Below, piece by piece: positions 34,695 through 43,792 of a stretch of 64,000 nt of DNA. The DNA is taken from the NCBI RefSeq assembly GCF_002335445.1, contig NZ_BDME01000006.1:59528-123527 (forward strand). Direction: 5' to 3'. Made by a program: the position numbers and the translations under genes. Position 1 is the stretch's first letter. Each line of letters opens with the position of its first letter. The notes beneath the pieces were generated by a model. That model was not told the origin of the DNA and searched no databases. It saw only the letters and a program-made list of their open reading frames with translations. The stretch is from Lebetimonas natsushimae. GTDB lineage: Bacteria > Campylobacterota > Campylobacteria > Campylobacterales > Nautiliaceae.

Positions 34695-36347
34695 ATGTTA
34701 AACAAAGTGGAAAAAGAATTAGTTAAAAAAATGTTTTTTTACCCTGTTTTTATAGTGGTAATTTCATTTATATTGGTCGTTTTTTCATCTTATTATACGT
34801 TATATACATTTAAAAGCAAAGAAGTTGATAAAAATACTAAAATATTAATAAATAATAAAAAAAATTATTTAAAAGAAAATGTAATAAATTTATCAAAAGA
34901 TATTGATAACGCTTTACAATTCAGTTTGGAAGAGACTAAAAAAAATGTAAAACACAGAGTTTATTTAATATATTATGCGATTAAAAGCCTTTATTCTTTA
35001 AATAAAAATAAAACGTTTATTATAAATTATTTAAACACTTTAAATACTTATTTAAAAAATCATTATATTTTTGCATATGATACAAACGGAATTGTTAAAA
35101 CTCATATATTAAAATCATTTATAGGAAAAAATACTAAAAAAATTTATTTAATCAATCATATGTCTGTATTTGAAAGAAATAAAAAAATTTTAAATAAAAA
35201 TAATGAAGGATTTATAAAAAAATATTTTTATAAACCTAATAATAAAAATAAAAAATTTTTAAAAATAGATTTTATCAAATATATACCTGAGCTGAATTTA
35301 ATTATTGGTTCAGGAGAATATGTGGATGAAATAAAAAATAAATTAGAAAAGCAGATTTTCCAAAGAATAATGATGAAAAGATACGGGAATGATTATTATT
35401 TTTTTATAATTAAAAAAGATGGAACATTAATATTAAATCCTACTTATAAAAGCGCGATAGGAAAAAATATTTTAAATTTAAAAGATATAAACGGAAAATA
35501 TTTTATAAAAGAAATGATAAAAAAAGCACTGGAAAACAAAAACGGATCATTTGTTGTTTATAAATGGATAAATCCGAAGACCGGCAAAATAGAAAAGAAA
35601 ATATCATATGTGCTTTTTAACAAAAGCATAGATGCGATAATAGGCAGCGGTTTATATATTCAGGAGGATATAGCAAAAAACATAAACGATATTAAAAAGA
35701 ATTTGAACGAAGAATTTAAAATATTTTATAGAAATTTAGTAATCATATTTTTAATTATTTTAATATTCTCTGTGTTTTTGTCATTTATTTTATTTAGAAA
35801 ATTGAAAAATGTTTTTTTTATATATGATAAATTATTAAAAGAAGAAAAGAAGAAAATTGAGTATGAATCTTTACACGACCCTTTAACCAAAATTGCTAAC
35901 AGAAGATTTTTTAATCAGAAAATTAAAGAAGAAATTTTAAGGGCGAAACGCTATAACCATACTTTTTCAATTGCAATGGTTGATATTGATTATTTTAAAA
36001 AAATAAATGATACTTATGGGCATGATATAGGGGATTTGGTTCTTAAAAAAATGGCTTCTTTTATTAAAAGACATATAAGAAGTACAGATATTTTTGCGAG
36101 ATGGGGCGGAGAAGAGTTTATGCTTATTTTCCCTTATACAGATTTACAAAAAGCTAAACAAATTTGTGAAAAACTGAAAAAAGAGCTGCAGGAGAATGAG
36201 TTTGTTCAAAGGCCGGTAAAATTTACAATAAGCTGCGGTATTACTGAATTTAGAAAAGATAACAATATAGAAAGTATTATAAAAAGGGCTGATGAAGCTT
36301 TATATGAGGCAAAAAACGGTGGGAGAGACAGAATAGTTCTCAAATAA
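34695..36347 (+). CDS. Membrane diguanylate cyclase with cache-type sensor
   Basis: The 550 residues comprise TM1 (about 15-37), a long periplasmic part with one or two cache-like folds (a GTLILNPTYKSAIGKNI segment and SFVVYKWINPKTGKIEKK near residue 275), TM2 (about 351-370), and a C-terminal GGDEF domain. The domain looks active: DPLTKIANRRFF, DIDYFKKINDTYGHDIGD and G471-G-E-E-F475. An inhibitory-site RxxD (R462-S-T-D465) lies at the usual spacing. It should make cyclic di-GMP in response to a small external ligand. It starts 4 bases after flhA, so it probably shares its transcript. Confidence 0.92.
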   Translation: MLNKVEKELVKKMFFYPVFIVVISFILVVFSSYYTLYTFKSKEVDKNTKILINNKKNYLKENVINLSKDIDNALQFSLEETKKNVKHRVYLIYYAIKSLYSLNKNKTFIINYLNTLNTYLKNHYIFAYDTNGIVKTHILKSFIGKNTKKIYLINHMSVFERNKKILNKNNEGFIKKYFYKPNNKNKKFLKIDFIKYIPELNLIIGSGEYVDEIKNKLEKQIFQRIMMKRYGNDYYFFIIKKDGTLILNPTYKSAIGKNILNLKDINGKYFIKEMIKKALENKNGSFVVYKWINPKTGKIEKKISYVLFNKSIDAIIGSGLYIQEDIAKNINDIKKNLNEEFKIFYRNLVIIFLIILIFSVFLSFILFRKLKNVFFIYDKLLKEEKKKIEYESLHDPLTKIANRRFFNQKIKEEILRAKRYNHTFSIAMVDIDYFKKINDTYGHDIGDLVLKKMASFIKRHIRSTDIFARWGGEEFMLIFPYTDLQKAKQICEKLKKELQENEFVQRPVKFTISCGITEFRKDNNIESIIKRADEALYEAKNGGRDRIVLK

Positions 36348-37061
36348 TTATTTAAAAGCTATAAATGTAGCAAAATTATTCCATCTGAAAATTACTTCAG
36401 CTTCTTTAAATCCGGCATTTTTAAGCATTTCCATGTTTTCTTCCATTGTATAAGGAATCAGCACATTTTCCAAGGCTTCCCTTTTTCTTGCTATTTCGTA
36501 TTCAGAATATCCCATTTTCTTTTTAAATTTATAATATTCATCAATCATTATTTTGTTCAGTTTTTTATGGTTTGTTATCAGTTTTTCACTCATAAAAAAA
36601 ATGCCTTCGTTCATTAGAGAATCATATATTTTTTTTATAAGCTTTTCTCTTTTTAGGGGTCTTATAAACTGAATAGTATAATTTGCAATCACGGCTTTTG
36701 AATCAGAAAAATCATAATTTAAAAAGTCCTCTTCAACAAATTTAATATCAACTCCAAATGCTTTTGCCTTATTTTTGGCCCTTTTAATCATGGCAGGGGA
36801 ATTGTCTATTCCGATTAAATCAAGTTTTTTATCTGTTTTTTTTGCCAGTTCTATTAAAAATGTACCTGTAGAGCTTCCCAAATCAACTATTTTGTCATTT
36901 TCATCTAAAAAATTTTTTAAAATATTAATTTGAAGATTTAAATTTTCTTTATAAAAAGGTACGCTTCTGCTTAACATATCGTCAAATACGCTTGCAACTT
37001 CTTCATCAAATTCAAACTGTTTTTCTATAGGTTTTGTAAAAACTTTATCTTTCAATTTCAT
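36348..37061 (-). CDS. cmoA: Carboxy-S-adenosyl-L-methionine synthase
   Basis: CmoA turns SAM and prephenate into carboxy-SAM, used by CmoB for uridine-34 modification of tRNA. The 237 residues open with [20 protein letters not shown] and VPFYKENL, which mark the family, then the SAM loop [10 protein letters not shown] and a typical class I methyltransferase fold. It has AAGGATG at the start. CmoB is not in the window. Its stop abuts the convergent GGDEF gene with no spacer, and it is divergent from metY. Confidence 0.88.
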   Translation of the reverse strand: MKLKDKVFTKPIEKQFEFDEEVASVFDDMLSRSVPFYKENLNLQINILKNFLDENDKIVDLGSSTGTFLIELAKKTDKKLDLIGIDNSPAMIKRAKNKAKAFGVDIKFVEEDFLNYDFSDSKAVIANYTIQFIRPLKREKLIKKIYDSLMNEGIFFMSEKLITNHKKLNKIMIDEYYKFKKKMGYSEYEIARKREALENVLIPYTMEENMEMLKNAGFKEAEVIFRWNNFATFIAFK

Positions 37062-37066
37062 CCTTA

Positions 37067-37075
37067 TGGTATAAT
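37067..37075 (+). promoter_or_regulatory. Extended -10 promoter of metY
   Basis: TGGTATAAT (TGn plus TATAAT) ends 31 bases before the metY ATG. The gap to cmoA is 45 bases, too short for an S-adenosylmethionine riboswitch. Confidence 0.5.
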
Positions 37076-37106
37076 TTTTAATAATTTTACTAAAAAAGGC
37101 ATTGTA

Positions 37107-38363
37107 ATGAAAGATTCAACACTAGCTTTGCACTGGGGATATGAAAAAGACAGACAAAAGGCAATGCAGGTTCCTATTTATATGACTACCGCATATGAAT
37201 ATGATTCAACCGAACATGCCGCAAGACTTTTTAATCTGGAAATTGAGGGAAATATTTATACAAGAATAGGTAATCCCACTACCAAAGTTTTTGAAAAAAG
37301 AATAGCAGCCCTTGAGAGAGGGACAGAAGCACTGGCGACTTCAAGTGGAATGGCGGCTATATTTTATTCACTTTCAAATTTAGTACAAACTGGGGATAAT
37401 ATAATAATTTCAAATAAACTATACGGGGGAAGTATTACGCTTTCAACCCATACTTTAAATAGACTTGGAATTAAAGCCAGATTTTTTGATGTTCATAATC
37501 CTGAAGAACTCAATGATTTAATAGATGATAAAACAAAAGCAATCCTTATTGAAAGTGTTTCTAATCCGGCTTTGGCTGTTCCTGATTTCGAAGGAATATC
37601 CAAAGTGGCAAAAGAAAGAGGGATTATTTTAATTTGTGATAATACAATAGCAACCCCTTACGGTGTTAAACCAATAGAGCTTGGTTGTGATGTAGTTGTT
37701 CACAGCGCGAGTAAATATATTGTGGGAAACGGAAGTGCAATAGGAGGGGTTATAGTTGAAGGAAAAAGTGCAAAAGAAAAACTTTTGACTTACAGATATC
37801 CTCAGTTTAACGAACCGGATGAGAGTTATCACGGACTTGTTTACAATGAAAAATTTGATGCACCTTTTATTGCAAGGGCAAGACTTGCACTTCTGAGAGA
37901 CTTTGGAGCAGTAATGTCTCCTTTTAATGCATGGCTTATGATATTAGGGCTTGAACATCTACATTTGAGGATTAAAGCTCACAGCGAAAATGCCCTTGAA
38001 ATAGCCAAATTTTTAAAATCTCAAAAAGATATAAAAAAAGTAAATTATCCGTTTTTAGAAGATAACGAAAATTATGTATATGCAAAAAAATATCTAAAAT
38101 ATACAGGAGGTATAGTCAGTTTTGTTGTGGAGAATTTTGAGAGGGCAAAAAATATTGCAAATTCACTTAAAATTTTTTCACTTGTAACAAATATAGGAGA
38201 TTCAAAATCAATTGTAACTCACCCTGCAAGCACGACACACCAGCAGTTAAGCAAAGAAGAGCTTATTAAAGCGGGGGTTGATGAGGGGCTTATTAGACTA
38301 AGCATTGGTCTTGAGGATGTTGATGATTTAATTGATGATTTAAAAAAGGCATTAAGTGATTAA
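37107..38363 (+). CDS. metY: O-acetylhomoserine sulfhydrylase
   Basis: MetY makes homocysteine from O-acetylhomoserine and sulfide, or methionine with methanethiol. The 418 residues show [27 protein letters not shown], the PLP-lysine segment [18 protein letters not shown] and the C-terminal [14 protein letters not shown], as in the Cys/Met metabolism PLP family. It acts with metX, found 2.2 kb downstream past an EAL-domain gene whose GTG start overlaps this stop by 8 bases. Confidence 0.94.
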   Translation: MKDSTLALHWGYEKDRQKAMQVPIYMTTAYEYDSTEHAARLFNLEIEGNIYTRIGNPTTKVFEKRIAALERGTEALATSSGMAAIFYSLSNLVQTGDNIIISNKLYGGSITLSTHTLNRLGIKARFFDVHNPEELNDLIDDKTKAILIESVSNPALAVPDFEGISKVAKERGIILICDNTIATPYGVKPIELGCDVVVHSASKYIVGNGSAIGGVIVEGKSAKEKLLTYRYPQFNEPDESYHGLVYNEKFDAPFIARARLALLRDFGAVMSPFNAWLMILGLEHLHLRIKAHSENALEIAKFLKSQKDIKKVNYPFLEDNENYVYAKKYLKYTGGIVSFVVENFERAKNIANSLKIFSLVTNIGDSKSIVTHPASTTHQQLSKEELIKAGVDEGLIRLSIGLEDVDDLIDDLKKALSD

Positions 38364-40527
38364 AGATGTAAAAAAACTTAGCCTGATTCCTTTTATTTTA
38401 TTTTTAATATTTTCAATAATATTTTTTATAATTTTTTATTCCGTTTTACAGGATTATTTAAAAGAAGAAATTAAAGTAACTCAAAATAAAATTTTAAATA
38501 TAGAAAAAAATTATCTTAAGAAGGATGTTAAAAAGTTTAAAGATACTTTTAAATTGGCTTTTGATATTGCTTATACCGATGCACAATCAAATTTAGAAAT
38601 ATTTTTAAAAACAATGATTGAAAAAAATCTGATAAACGGTTTATTTGTTTCAAAAGACAATTATCTCATAATAGGAAAAATACCTAAAAATAAAAAATTT
38701 AATTATGAAATTTATGAAAACAAATATATTTTATTAAATCTTAATTCGCATAAATATTTAGTTTTTTTAATTGATAAAAGAGACAGTGTTTATATAGCGG
38801 GGATAAATAAGAAATATATTGATAATTTAGTATTTGAAAAAATAAGACACTATTTAGATAAGATTAACAAAAATAATCCGAGTTATATAGCATTGGGAAA
38901 AATAACAACATTTAATCCTGGAAAAGATGGGGTGTTTGGTTATTTATATTATATGCCTCCTAAATTAAAAGAAAAAGAGGGTATGATTTTATCAATTTAT
39001 AAACCTGATATAAAAGGTAGGTTTTTCAGGGAAAAATATTTTAAATCATTAAAAGAAAATAAAGATTGTTTTGTTGTTTATACGTTTAAAAATCCTAAAA
39101 CAAATAGATATGAAGAAAAAATCAGTTATTATAGTTTGATAAAACCTTTTAATTTCAGTGTATTAAAAGGAATATATGCTTCCCAAATAATTAAAAAAAT
39201 AGATAAAGAGGTTAAAGAAAAACAACAAGATCTAAAAAATATAGTATTTATCGGTATGTTTACATATTTACTTCTTATGGGTGTATATTTTTTTGTTATG
39301 AATAAACTTGTTCAGAAAATTAAATTAAAAATTTTTAAAGAATATGAAGAATTATTAAAAAAACTCAGACATAAACATTATCATGATTCACTTACCAATT
39401 TGCCAAACAGAATAAAATTAATAGAGGAATTAAATAAATATCAGGGACTTATATTAATAGATATCGATGATTTTTCAGATATAAACGATGTCTATGGATT
39501 TTTTACGGGAAATAAAATATTAAAGAGTATTGCAAATGATTTTAAGAAAAATTATGAAAATGTTTACAGGGTGGGAAGTGATGAATTTGTTATAGGATTT
39601 AACAGAAAAATAGACAAAACTGATTTATGTGAAATAGCCAACAGGGATTTTCAATATAAAATGGTAAAATTGACATTTACAGTAAGCGGAAGCAATCAAA
39701 AAGGCTCTCTTTTAAAAACGGCTGAGAGTGCATTGAAAGTAGCTAAGAAGAGTAAGGAAAATTGTGTTTTATTTACCAAAGATATTGAAGAGGCACAAAA
39801 AAACAGAATACGAATGATTCAAAAATTAAGGAAAGTATTAGAGAATAGAAAAATTATTCCTTTTTATCAATGTATAGAAGAGAAAGACAGAAAAGATAGA
39901 AAATATGAAGCCCTTATTAGAATTGAAATGGATAATAAAATTATTACTCCTTTTATGTTTATGGATTTGCTTAAAGAGGCAAGGCTTTATAATAAATTTT
40001 CACAGATAATAATTGAAAAAGTGTTTGATGATGTAAAAAATAATAAAATTAAAAATGTTTCGATTAATCTTTCCTTTATTGATATTATAGATGAAGATAC
40101 AAGAAATTTTATTTTTGATTTAATCGATAAGTGTAAAAAAAATAATGAAATAACATTTGAAATACTTGAGAGTGAAAGTATTGAAAATTTTGAAGTGGTA
40201 AAAAGTTTTATAGAAAAAGTAAAAAACAGGGGGATCAAAATAGCAATTGATGATTTTGGAAGTGGATATTCCAATTATATAAGAGTATTGGAACTGCAGC
40301 CCGATTTTATTAAAATCGACGGAAGTCTTATTAAAAATATACATGATAAAAAATATTTTGAAATAATAAGATTAATTGTCGAATTTGCAAAAAAATTTAA
40401 TATATATACGGTTGCCGAATTTGTAGAAAATGAAGAAATTTATAATAAATTAAAAAATTTGGGAATTGATTATTTCCAAGGATTCTATTTTTGTAAACCT
40501 GAGCCGCTTGAGAAAATAAAGAAATAG
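38356..40527 (+). CDS. Membrane cache-GGDEF-EAL protein, probable cyclic-di-GMP phosphodiesterase
   Basis: The 723-residue protein has TM1 (about 9-32), a periplasmic cache-like sensor, TM2 (about 295-315), a degenerate GGDEF domain (G407-S-D-E-F411, with a poor substrate loop) and an EAL domain with E518-A-L, NLSFIDI, ILESESI, D632-D-F-G-S-G-Y-S and KIDGSLIKN. The membrane-proximal sensor segment CFVVYTFKNPKTNRYEEK closely parallels the one in the cyclase at 34695, so the two sensors are paralogous. The GTG start at 38356 overlaps metY by 8 bases, and metX follows after 32 bases with its own promoter. Confidence 0.92.
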   Translation: MIKDVKKLSLIPFILFLIFSIIFFIIFYSVLQDYLKEEIKVTQNKILNIEKNYLKKDVKKFKDTFKLAFDIAYTDAQSNLEIFLKTMIEKNLINGLFVSKDNYLIIGKIPKNKKFNYEIYENKYILLNLNSHKYLVFLIDKRDSVYIAGINKKYIDNLVFEKIRHYLDKINKNNPSYIALGKITTFNPGKDGVFGYLYYMPPKLKEKEGMILSIYKPDIKGRFFREKYFKSLKENKDCFVVYTFKNPKTNRYEEKISYYSLIKPFNFSVLKGIYASQIIKKIDKEVKEKQQDLKNIVFIGMFTYLLLMGVYFFVMNKLVQKIKLKIFKEYEELLKKLRHKHYHDSLTNLPNRIKLIEELNKYQGLILIDIDDFSDINDVYGFFTGNKILKSIANDFKKNYENVYRVGSDEFVIGFNRKIDKTDLCEIANRDFQYKMVKLTFTVSGSNQKGSLLKTAESALKVAKKSKENCVLFTKDIEEAQKNRIRMIQKLRKVLENRKIIPFYQCIEEKDRKDRKYEALIRIEMDNKIITPFMFMDLLKEARLYNKFSQIIIEKVFDDVKNNKIKNVSINLSFIDIIDEDTRNFIFDLIDKCKKNNEITFEILESESIENFEVVKSFIEKVKNRGIKIAIDDFGSGYSNYIRVLELQPDFIKIDGSLIKNIHDKKYFEIIRLIVEFAKKFNIYTVAEFVENEEIYNKLKNLGIDYFQGFYFCKPEPLEKIKK

Positions 40528-40529
40528 TT

Positions 40530-40538
40530 TGATAAAAT
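40530..40538 (+). promoter_or_regulatory. Extended -10 promoter of metX
   Basis: TGATAAAAT, ending 21 bases before the metX ATG, lies in the 32-base gap after the EAL gene and would let metX be expressed apart from metY. Confidence 0.45.
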
Positions 40539-40559
40539 TTCATTTAAAAAAAGGAAAAT

Positions 40560-41660
40560 ATGAAACTTGAAACCAAAATAGCAAAATTTACGAAACCACT
40601 TTATCTTGAGAGCGGTAGAATACTTGAGCCATGGCAAATTATATATGAAACATACGGCGAACTTAATGAAAACAGAGATAATGTGATTTTAATAACCCAT
40701 GCACTTTCCGGCTCTCATCATGCCGCAGGAATGTATGAAGGGGACAGAAAGCCAGGATGGTGGGATGGTTTGATAGGAGATGGGAAAGCAATTGACACTA
40801 CAAAATATTTTGTAATAGCCACAAATGTGATAGGCAGCTGTTTCGGGTCAACAGGTCCTATCAGCCCGGTTTATCCGGGAAGTAGTGAAAGATACAGACT
40901 TAAATTTCCTGTAATTACAATTAAAGATATGGTTAAAGCGCAGAAAATATTACTCGATTCTCTTGGAATCAAACATTTAAAATCTGTTATAGGCGGTAGT
41001 ATGGGGGGAATGCAGGCTCTTAGATTTGCGGTAGATTATCCAGGATTTATTGAAAAAATATTCCCTATAGCAACGACGTATCAAACAAGACCTTATGTTA
41101 TAGCAATTAATAAAGCAATGATAGAGGCTGTTAGAAGTGACTGTGAATTCAAAAATGGAAATTATGACCCAAAAGAGATTAGAAAAAGAGGGTTAAAAGG
41201 TTTGGCAGCCGCAAGAATGATAGGATATTTAAATTATATTTCACCTGTAACATTCGATAAGAAATTCGGCAGGGATTATGTTAAAACAGACGGAATGTTC
41301 GAACTTTTCGGTAGATTTCAGGTTGAAAGTTATTTAGAATATAACGGAAGTAATTTTCCTAAATGGTTTGATCCGTTAAGTTATATCTATTTATTAAAAG
41401 CTATTTCTCTTTTTGATATAAGCAGGGGTTTTACTTCATTAAAAGAAGCTTTTTCTCAGATAAAAGACAAACTGGTTTTAATTTCATTTTCCGGTGATAC
41501 TTTGTTTTTTCCGGAAGAAATGAGAGAAATTAAAAAATATATGGATGAAGTTAACGGAAAGAGTGAATATTATGAAATAAAAAGTGATTATGGACATGAC
41601 AGTTTTTTAGTTGAGATTGATAAATTTGAAGATATTATTAAAAATGAATTAAATAATTAA
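40560..41660 (+). CDS. metX: Homoserine O-acetyltransferase
   Basis: MetX acetylates homoserine with acetyl-CoA, feeding MetY. The 366-residue alpha/beta hydrolase shows THALSGSHHAAG, GDGKAIDTTKYFVI, GSCFGSTGP, the nucleophile elbow GGSMGGMQAL, and the catalytic aspartate and histidine in FSGDTLFFP and SDYGHDSFL. A succinyltransferase activity cannot be excluded from sequence alone. AAAAAAAGGAAAAT precedes the ATG. xseB follows after 23 bases. Confidence 0.95.
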   Translation: MKLETKIAKFTKPLYLESGRILEPWQIIYETYGELNENRDNVILITHALSGSHHAAGMYEGDRKPGWWDGLIGDGKAIDTTKYFVIATNVIGSCFGSTGPISPVYPGSSERYRLKFPVITIKDMVKAQKILLDSLGIKHLKSVIGGSMGGMQALRFAVDYPGFIEKIFPIATTYQTRPYVIAINKAMIEAVRSDCEFKNGNYDPKEIRKRGLKGLAAARMIGYLNYISPVTFDKKFGRDYVKTDGMFELFGRFQVESYLEYNGSNFPKWFDPLSYIYLLKAISLFDISRGFTSLKEAFSQIKDKLVLISFSGDTLFFPEEMREIKKYMDEVNGKSEYYEIKSDYGHDSFLVEIDKFEDIIKNELNN

Positions 41661-41683
41661 AAATAGAAAATAAAAGGAAGGAT

Positions 41684-41860
41684 ATGGAAGATTTTGAAAA
41701 GAAATTAAAAGAGGCAAAAGAACTCCTTGAAAAGCTTAATGATCCAGAAATAACTTTATTTCAGGCGATGGAATATTATAAAAAAGGAGTTAAATTATTA
41801 GAAGAAGCGTCTAAAATGATAGAAGAGGCCAAACTTCAATTTAAAGAACTGACTAAATGA
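41684..41860 (+). CDS. xseB: Exodeoxyribonuclease VII small subunit
   Basis: A 58-residue helical protein: residues 1-20 carry FEKKLKEAKELLEKLND, then the family motif around LFQAMEYYKKGVKLLEEA, and a basic-acidic tail. XseB subunits coat the XseA nuclease, which degrades single-stranded DNA. AAGGAAGG lies just before the ATG at 41684. Its stop overlaps the nitrilase-like gene by 4 bases (ATGA). The large subunit xseA is not in the window. Confidence 0.88.
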   Translation: MEDFEKKLKEAKELLEKLNDPEITLFQAMEYYKKGVKLLEEASKMIEEAKLQFKELTK

Positions 41861-42633
41861 TAATAGCTTCTTTACAATGCGCTGATTTACCAATAAATAA
41901 AACAAAACTAGATTATTATATAAATATTGCTAAAAAAGAAAATGCAAAAATATTTGTTTTGCCTGAATATGTTTTAAATAGATTTTTCAATGAATTAGTT
42001 AAAACACCTAAAAATTTTATAATTGAACAATCAAGACATCAGTTGGAACTTCTTAAAAAATTATCTAAAATTTATAATATTACAATAATTGCTCCAATAG
42101 TTGCATATGAGGGAAAAAATTTTTTTAAAGTTATGATTAAAGCAAAAAACGGGAGGATTTTTAAATATTATCAACAGATTTTAATGCCATATTCCCATTG
42201 GAATGAAGAAAAATTTTTTTCTAAAAAAGATAATAATCTTTTGGTTTTTAATATTCAAAATATCCGTTTTGGTGTAATGTTTGGATTTGAAAGTCATTTT
42301 ACCCAGTTTTGGGATTATTTTGAAAATAAAAAAGTAGATGTTGTTTTGATACCGAGTATCGGAACTTTTAATTCATTTAATAGATGGTTTGAACTTCATA
42401 AAACATTTGCTTTTATTAAAAATTTTTATGTTTTAAGGGCTAACAGAATCGGCAGTTGGGGGGATTGGGAATTTTATGGTAAAAGTTATTTAGTCAATCC
42501 TTTTGGCGAGATTGAAAACATATTGGGTTCTAATGAAGAATTAATGTTATCCAGAATAGATAAAAATTTAATAAAGGAAGCAAGAAAAGAGTGGAAATTT
42601 AATAAATTAAGCAGAGAATTTAATTTAATGTAA
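41857..42633 (+). CDS. Nitrilase-superfamily protein lacking catalytic Cys and Lys
   Basis: This 258-residue protein has the carbon-nitrogen hydrolase fold: E37 in FVLPEYV, then FKYYQQILMP, and the FGVMFGFESHF strand-turn. In active members the second position carries a lysine and the third a nucleophilic cysteine (ICYE-type). Here Q106/Q107 and G143 stand in those places, so the Glu-Lys-Cys triad is reduced to Glu. A related protein that I recall from Campylobacter seems to share these changes, so this may be a conserved pseudoenzyme. It overlaps xseB and is convergent with mqnC. Confidence 0.85.
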   Translation: MIIASLQCADLPINKTKLDYYINIAKKENAKIFVLPEYVLNRFFNELVKTPKNFIIEQSRHQLELLKKLSKIYNITIIAPIVAYEGKNFFKVMIKAKNGRIFKYYQQILMPYSHWNEEKFFSKKDNNLLVFNIQNIRFGVMFGFESHFTQFWDYFENKKVDVVLIPSIGTFNSFNRWFELHKTFAFIKNFYVLRANRIGSWGDWEFYGKSYLVNPFGEIENILGSNEELMLSRIDKNLIKEARKEWKFNKLSREFNLM

Positions 42634-42693
42634 AATTGAAAAATATAGAATGGAGAATTTAATTTTACATTTTCTATTATCCATTTTTCAATT
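42634..42693. repeat. Inverted repeat of heptad-like sequence between convergent genes
   Basis: AATTGAAAAAT (42634-42644) and its exact complement ATTTTTCAATT (42683-42693) form 11-bp arms around a 38-base centre containing TAGAATGGAGAAT and, on the other strand, GGATAATAGAAAATG. It fills nearly the whole gap between the nitrilase-like gene and mqnC. It could act as a weak two-way terminator, but it has few G:C pairs. Confidence 0.6.
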
Positions 42694-43738
42694 AATCAAA
42701 GATTTCCAATATTTCGTATGCGGTATTTCTTTTTGCAGGTATTTCCCCTACATCTTTTATAAGTTCGATCATTTCTTTTTGATTCATTCTGTTTTGTGCT
42801 CCGGCACTTCTTACCACATTTTCTTCCATCATTGTTGAACCTAAATCATTTGCTCCGTAAAGTAGAGCCAGCTGCCCGATATAGCTTCCCTGTGTAACCC
42901 ATGAGCTTTGAATGTTTTTGAAATTGTCTAAAAAGAGTCTTGCTACGGCCAGATATCTTAAATATCTGTTTGACGAGGCTTTATATTTGACAATCCCTTC
43001 ATGATATAAAGCGGTGTTATAAGGCTGAAAAGACCACATAATAAACGCCCGAAAACCTCCCGTTTCATCCTGTAATCTTCTGATTTTTTCCCAGTGTTCA
43101 ACAATCTCTTCTACCGTTTCAACAGTTCCAAACATCATTGTGGCTGTTGTTTTCATTCCGATTTCATGAGCGCTTTTATGAACTTCCAGCCATTCGTCCG
43201 TACTTATTTTTTTAGGAGCGATTATGTCCCTTACTCTATCACTTAATATTTCTGCCCCCGCTCCCGGAATTGAACTGAGGCCTTTTTCTTTGAGCCTTAT
43301 TAAAACTTCTTTAATGGGTATTTTACTTATTTTACTAATATAATTTATTTCAGGTGCTGAAAATCCATGAATGGTAATACTGGGATATTTTTTATGGATA
43401 TGTTCCACTAAATTTTCATAAAAATCTATTTTTAAATTCGGATGAACGCCTCCTTGAAAAAGAATTTGAGTCCCTCCAATTTCAATTAACTCATCAATTT
43501 TTTTATCAATTTCTTCAAAACTTAAAACGTATGCATCGGTACTTTTTTTATGTCTGTAAAAAGCACAGAATTTACAGTTTACAAAACATATGTTGGTATA
43601 GTTAATATTTCTGTCTACAATAAAAGTTGTAATCTTTTTAGGATGAATTTCTCTTTTTTTTTCAAGTGCCATTTTTCCAAGCTTGATTAAATCTTCATTT
43701 TGTATTAATTCTATTGCTTTTTCTTTTGAAAGTCTCAA
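42692..43738 (-). CDS. mqnC: Cyclic dehypoxanthinyl futalosine synthase (menaquinone, futalosine route)
   Basis: MqnC is a radical-SAM enzyme that cyclises dehypoxanthine futalosine in menaquinone synthesis. The 348 residues show FIVDRNINYTNICFVNCKFC with the CxxxCxxC cluster site, GGTQILFQGGVHP, HGFSAPEI, GAGAEIL and ISTDEWLEVH, all matching MqnC. The start is TTG at 43738 with AAAGGAG nine bases upstream. No other mqn gene is in the window. It supports an epsilonproteobacterial origin, since these bacteria use this pathway. Confidence 0.94.
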   Translation of the reverse strand: MRLSKEKAIELIQNEDLIKLGKMALEKKREIHPKKITTFIVDRNINYTNICFVNCKFCAFYRHKKSTDAYVLSFEEIDKKIDELIEIGGTQILFQGGVHPNLKIDFYENLVEHIHKKYPSITIHGFSAPEINYISKISKIPIKEVLIRLKEKGLSSIPGAGAEILSDRVRDIIAPKKISTDEWLEVHKSAHEIGMKTTATMMFGTVETVEEIVEHWEKIRRLQDETGGFRAFIMWSFQPYNTALYHEGIVKYKASSNRYLRYLAVARLFLDNFKNIQSSWVTQGSYIGQLALLYGANDLGSTMMEENVVRSAGAQNRMNQKEMIELIKDVGEIPAKRNTAYEILEIFD

Positions 43739-43756
43739 AACAGCTCCTTTTTTTTG

Positions 43757-43774
43757 TATAATTGCTTTTATAAT
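43757..43774 (+). promoter_or_regulatory. Two -10 boxes ahead of the soluble GGDEF gene
   Basis: TATAAT occurs at 43757-43762 and again at 43769-43774, ending 30 and 18 bases before the ATG at 43793. Either could serve; the spacing of the second matches most promoters in this window. Confidence 0.4.
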
Positions 43775-43792
43775 ATCAAAAAAGGAAAAGTA

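Noticed and set aside
36342-36353. AAATAATTATTT palindrome between the GGDEF gene and cmoA
   Set aside because: All-A/T 12-base palindromes are expected often in this composition; no G:C stem and no T tract.
37062-37106. S-adenosylmethionine riboswitch ahead of metY, or ahead of metX at 40528-40559
   Set aside because: Both gaps are under 50 bases and contain a promoter; there is no room for a riboswitch fold.
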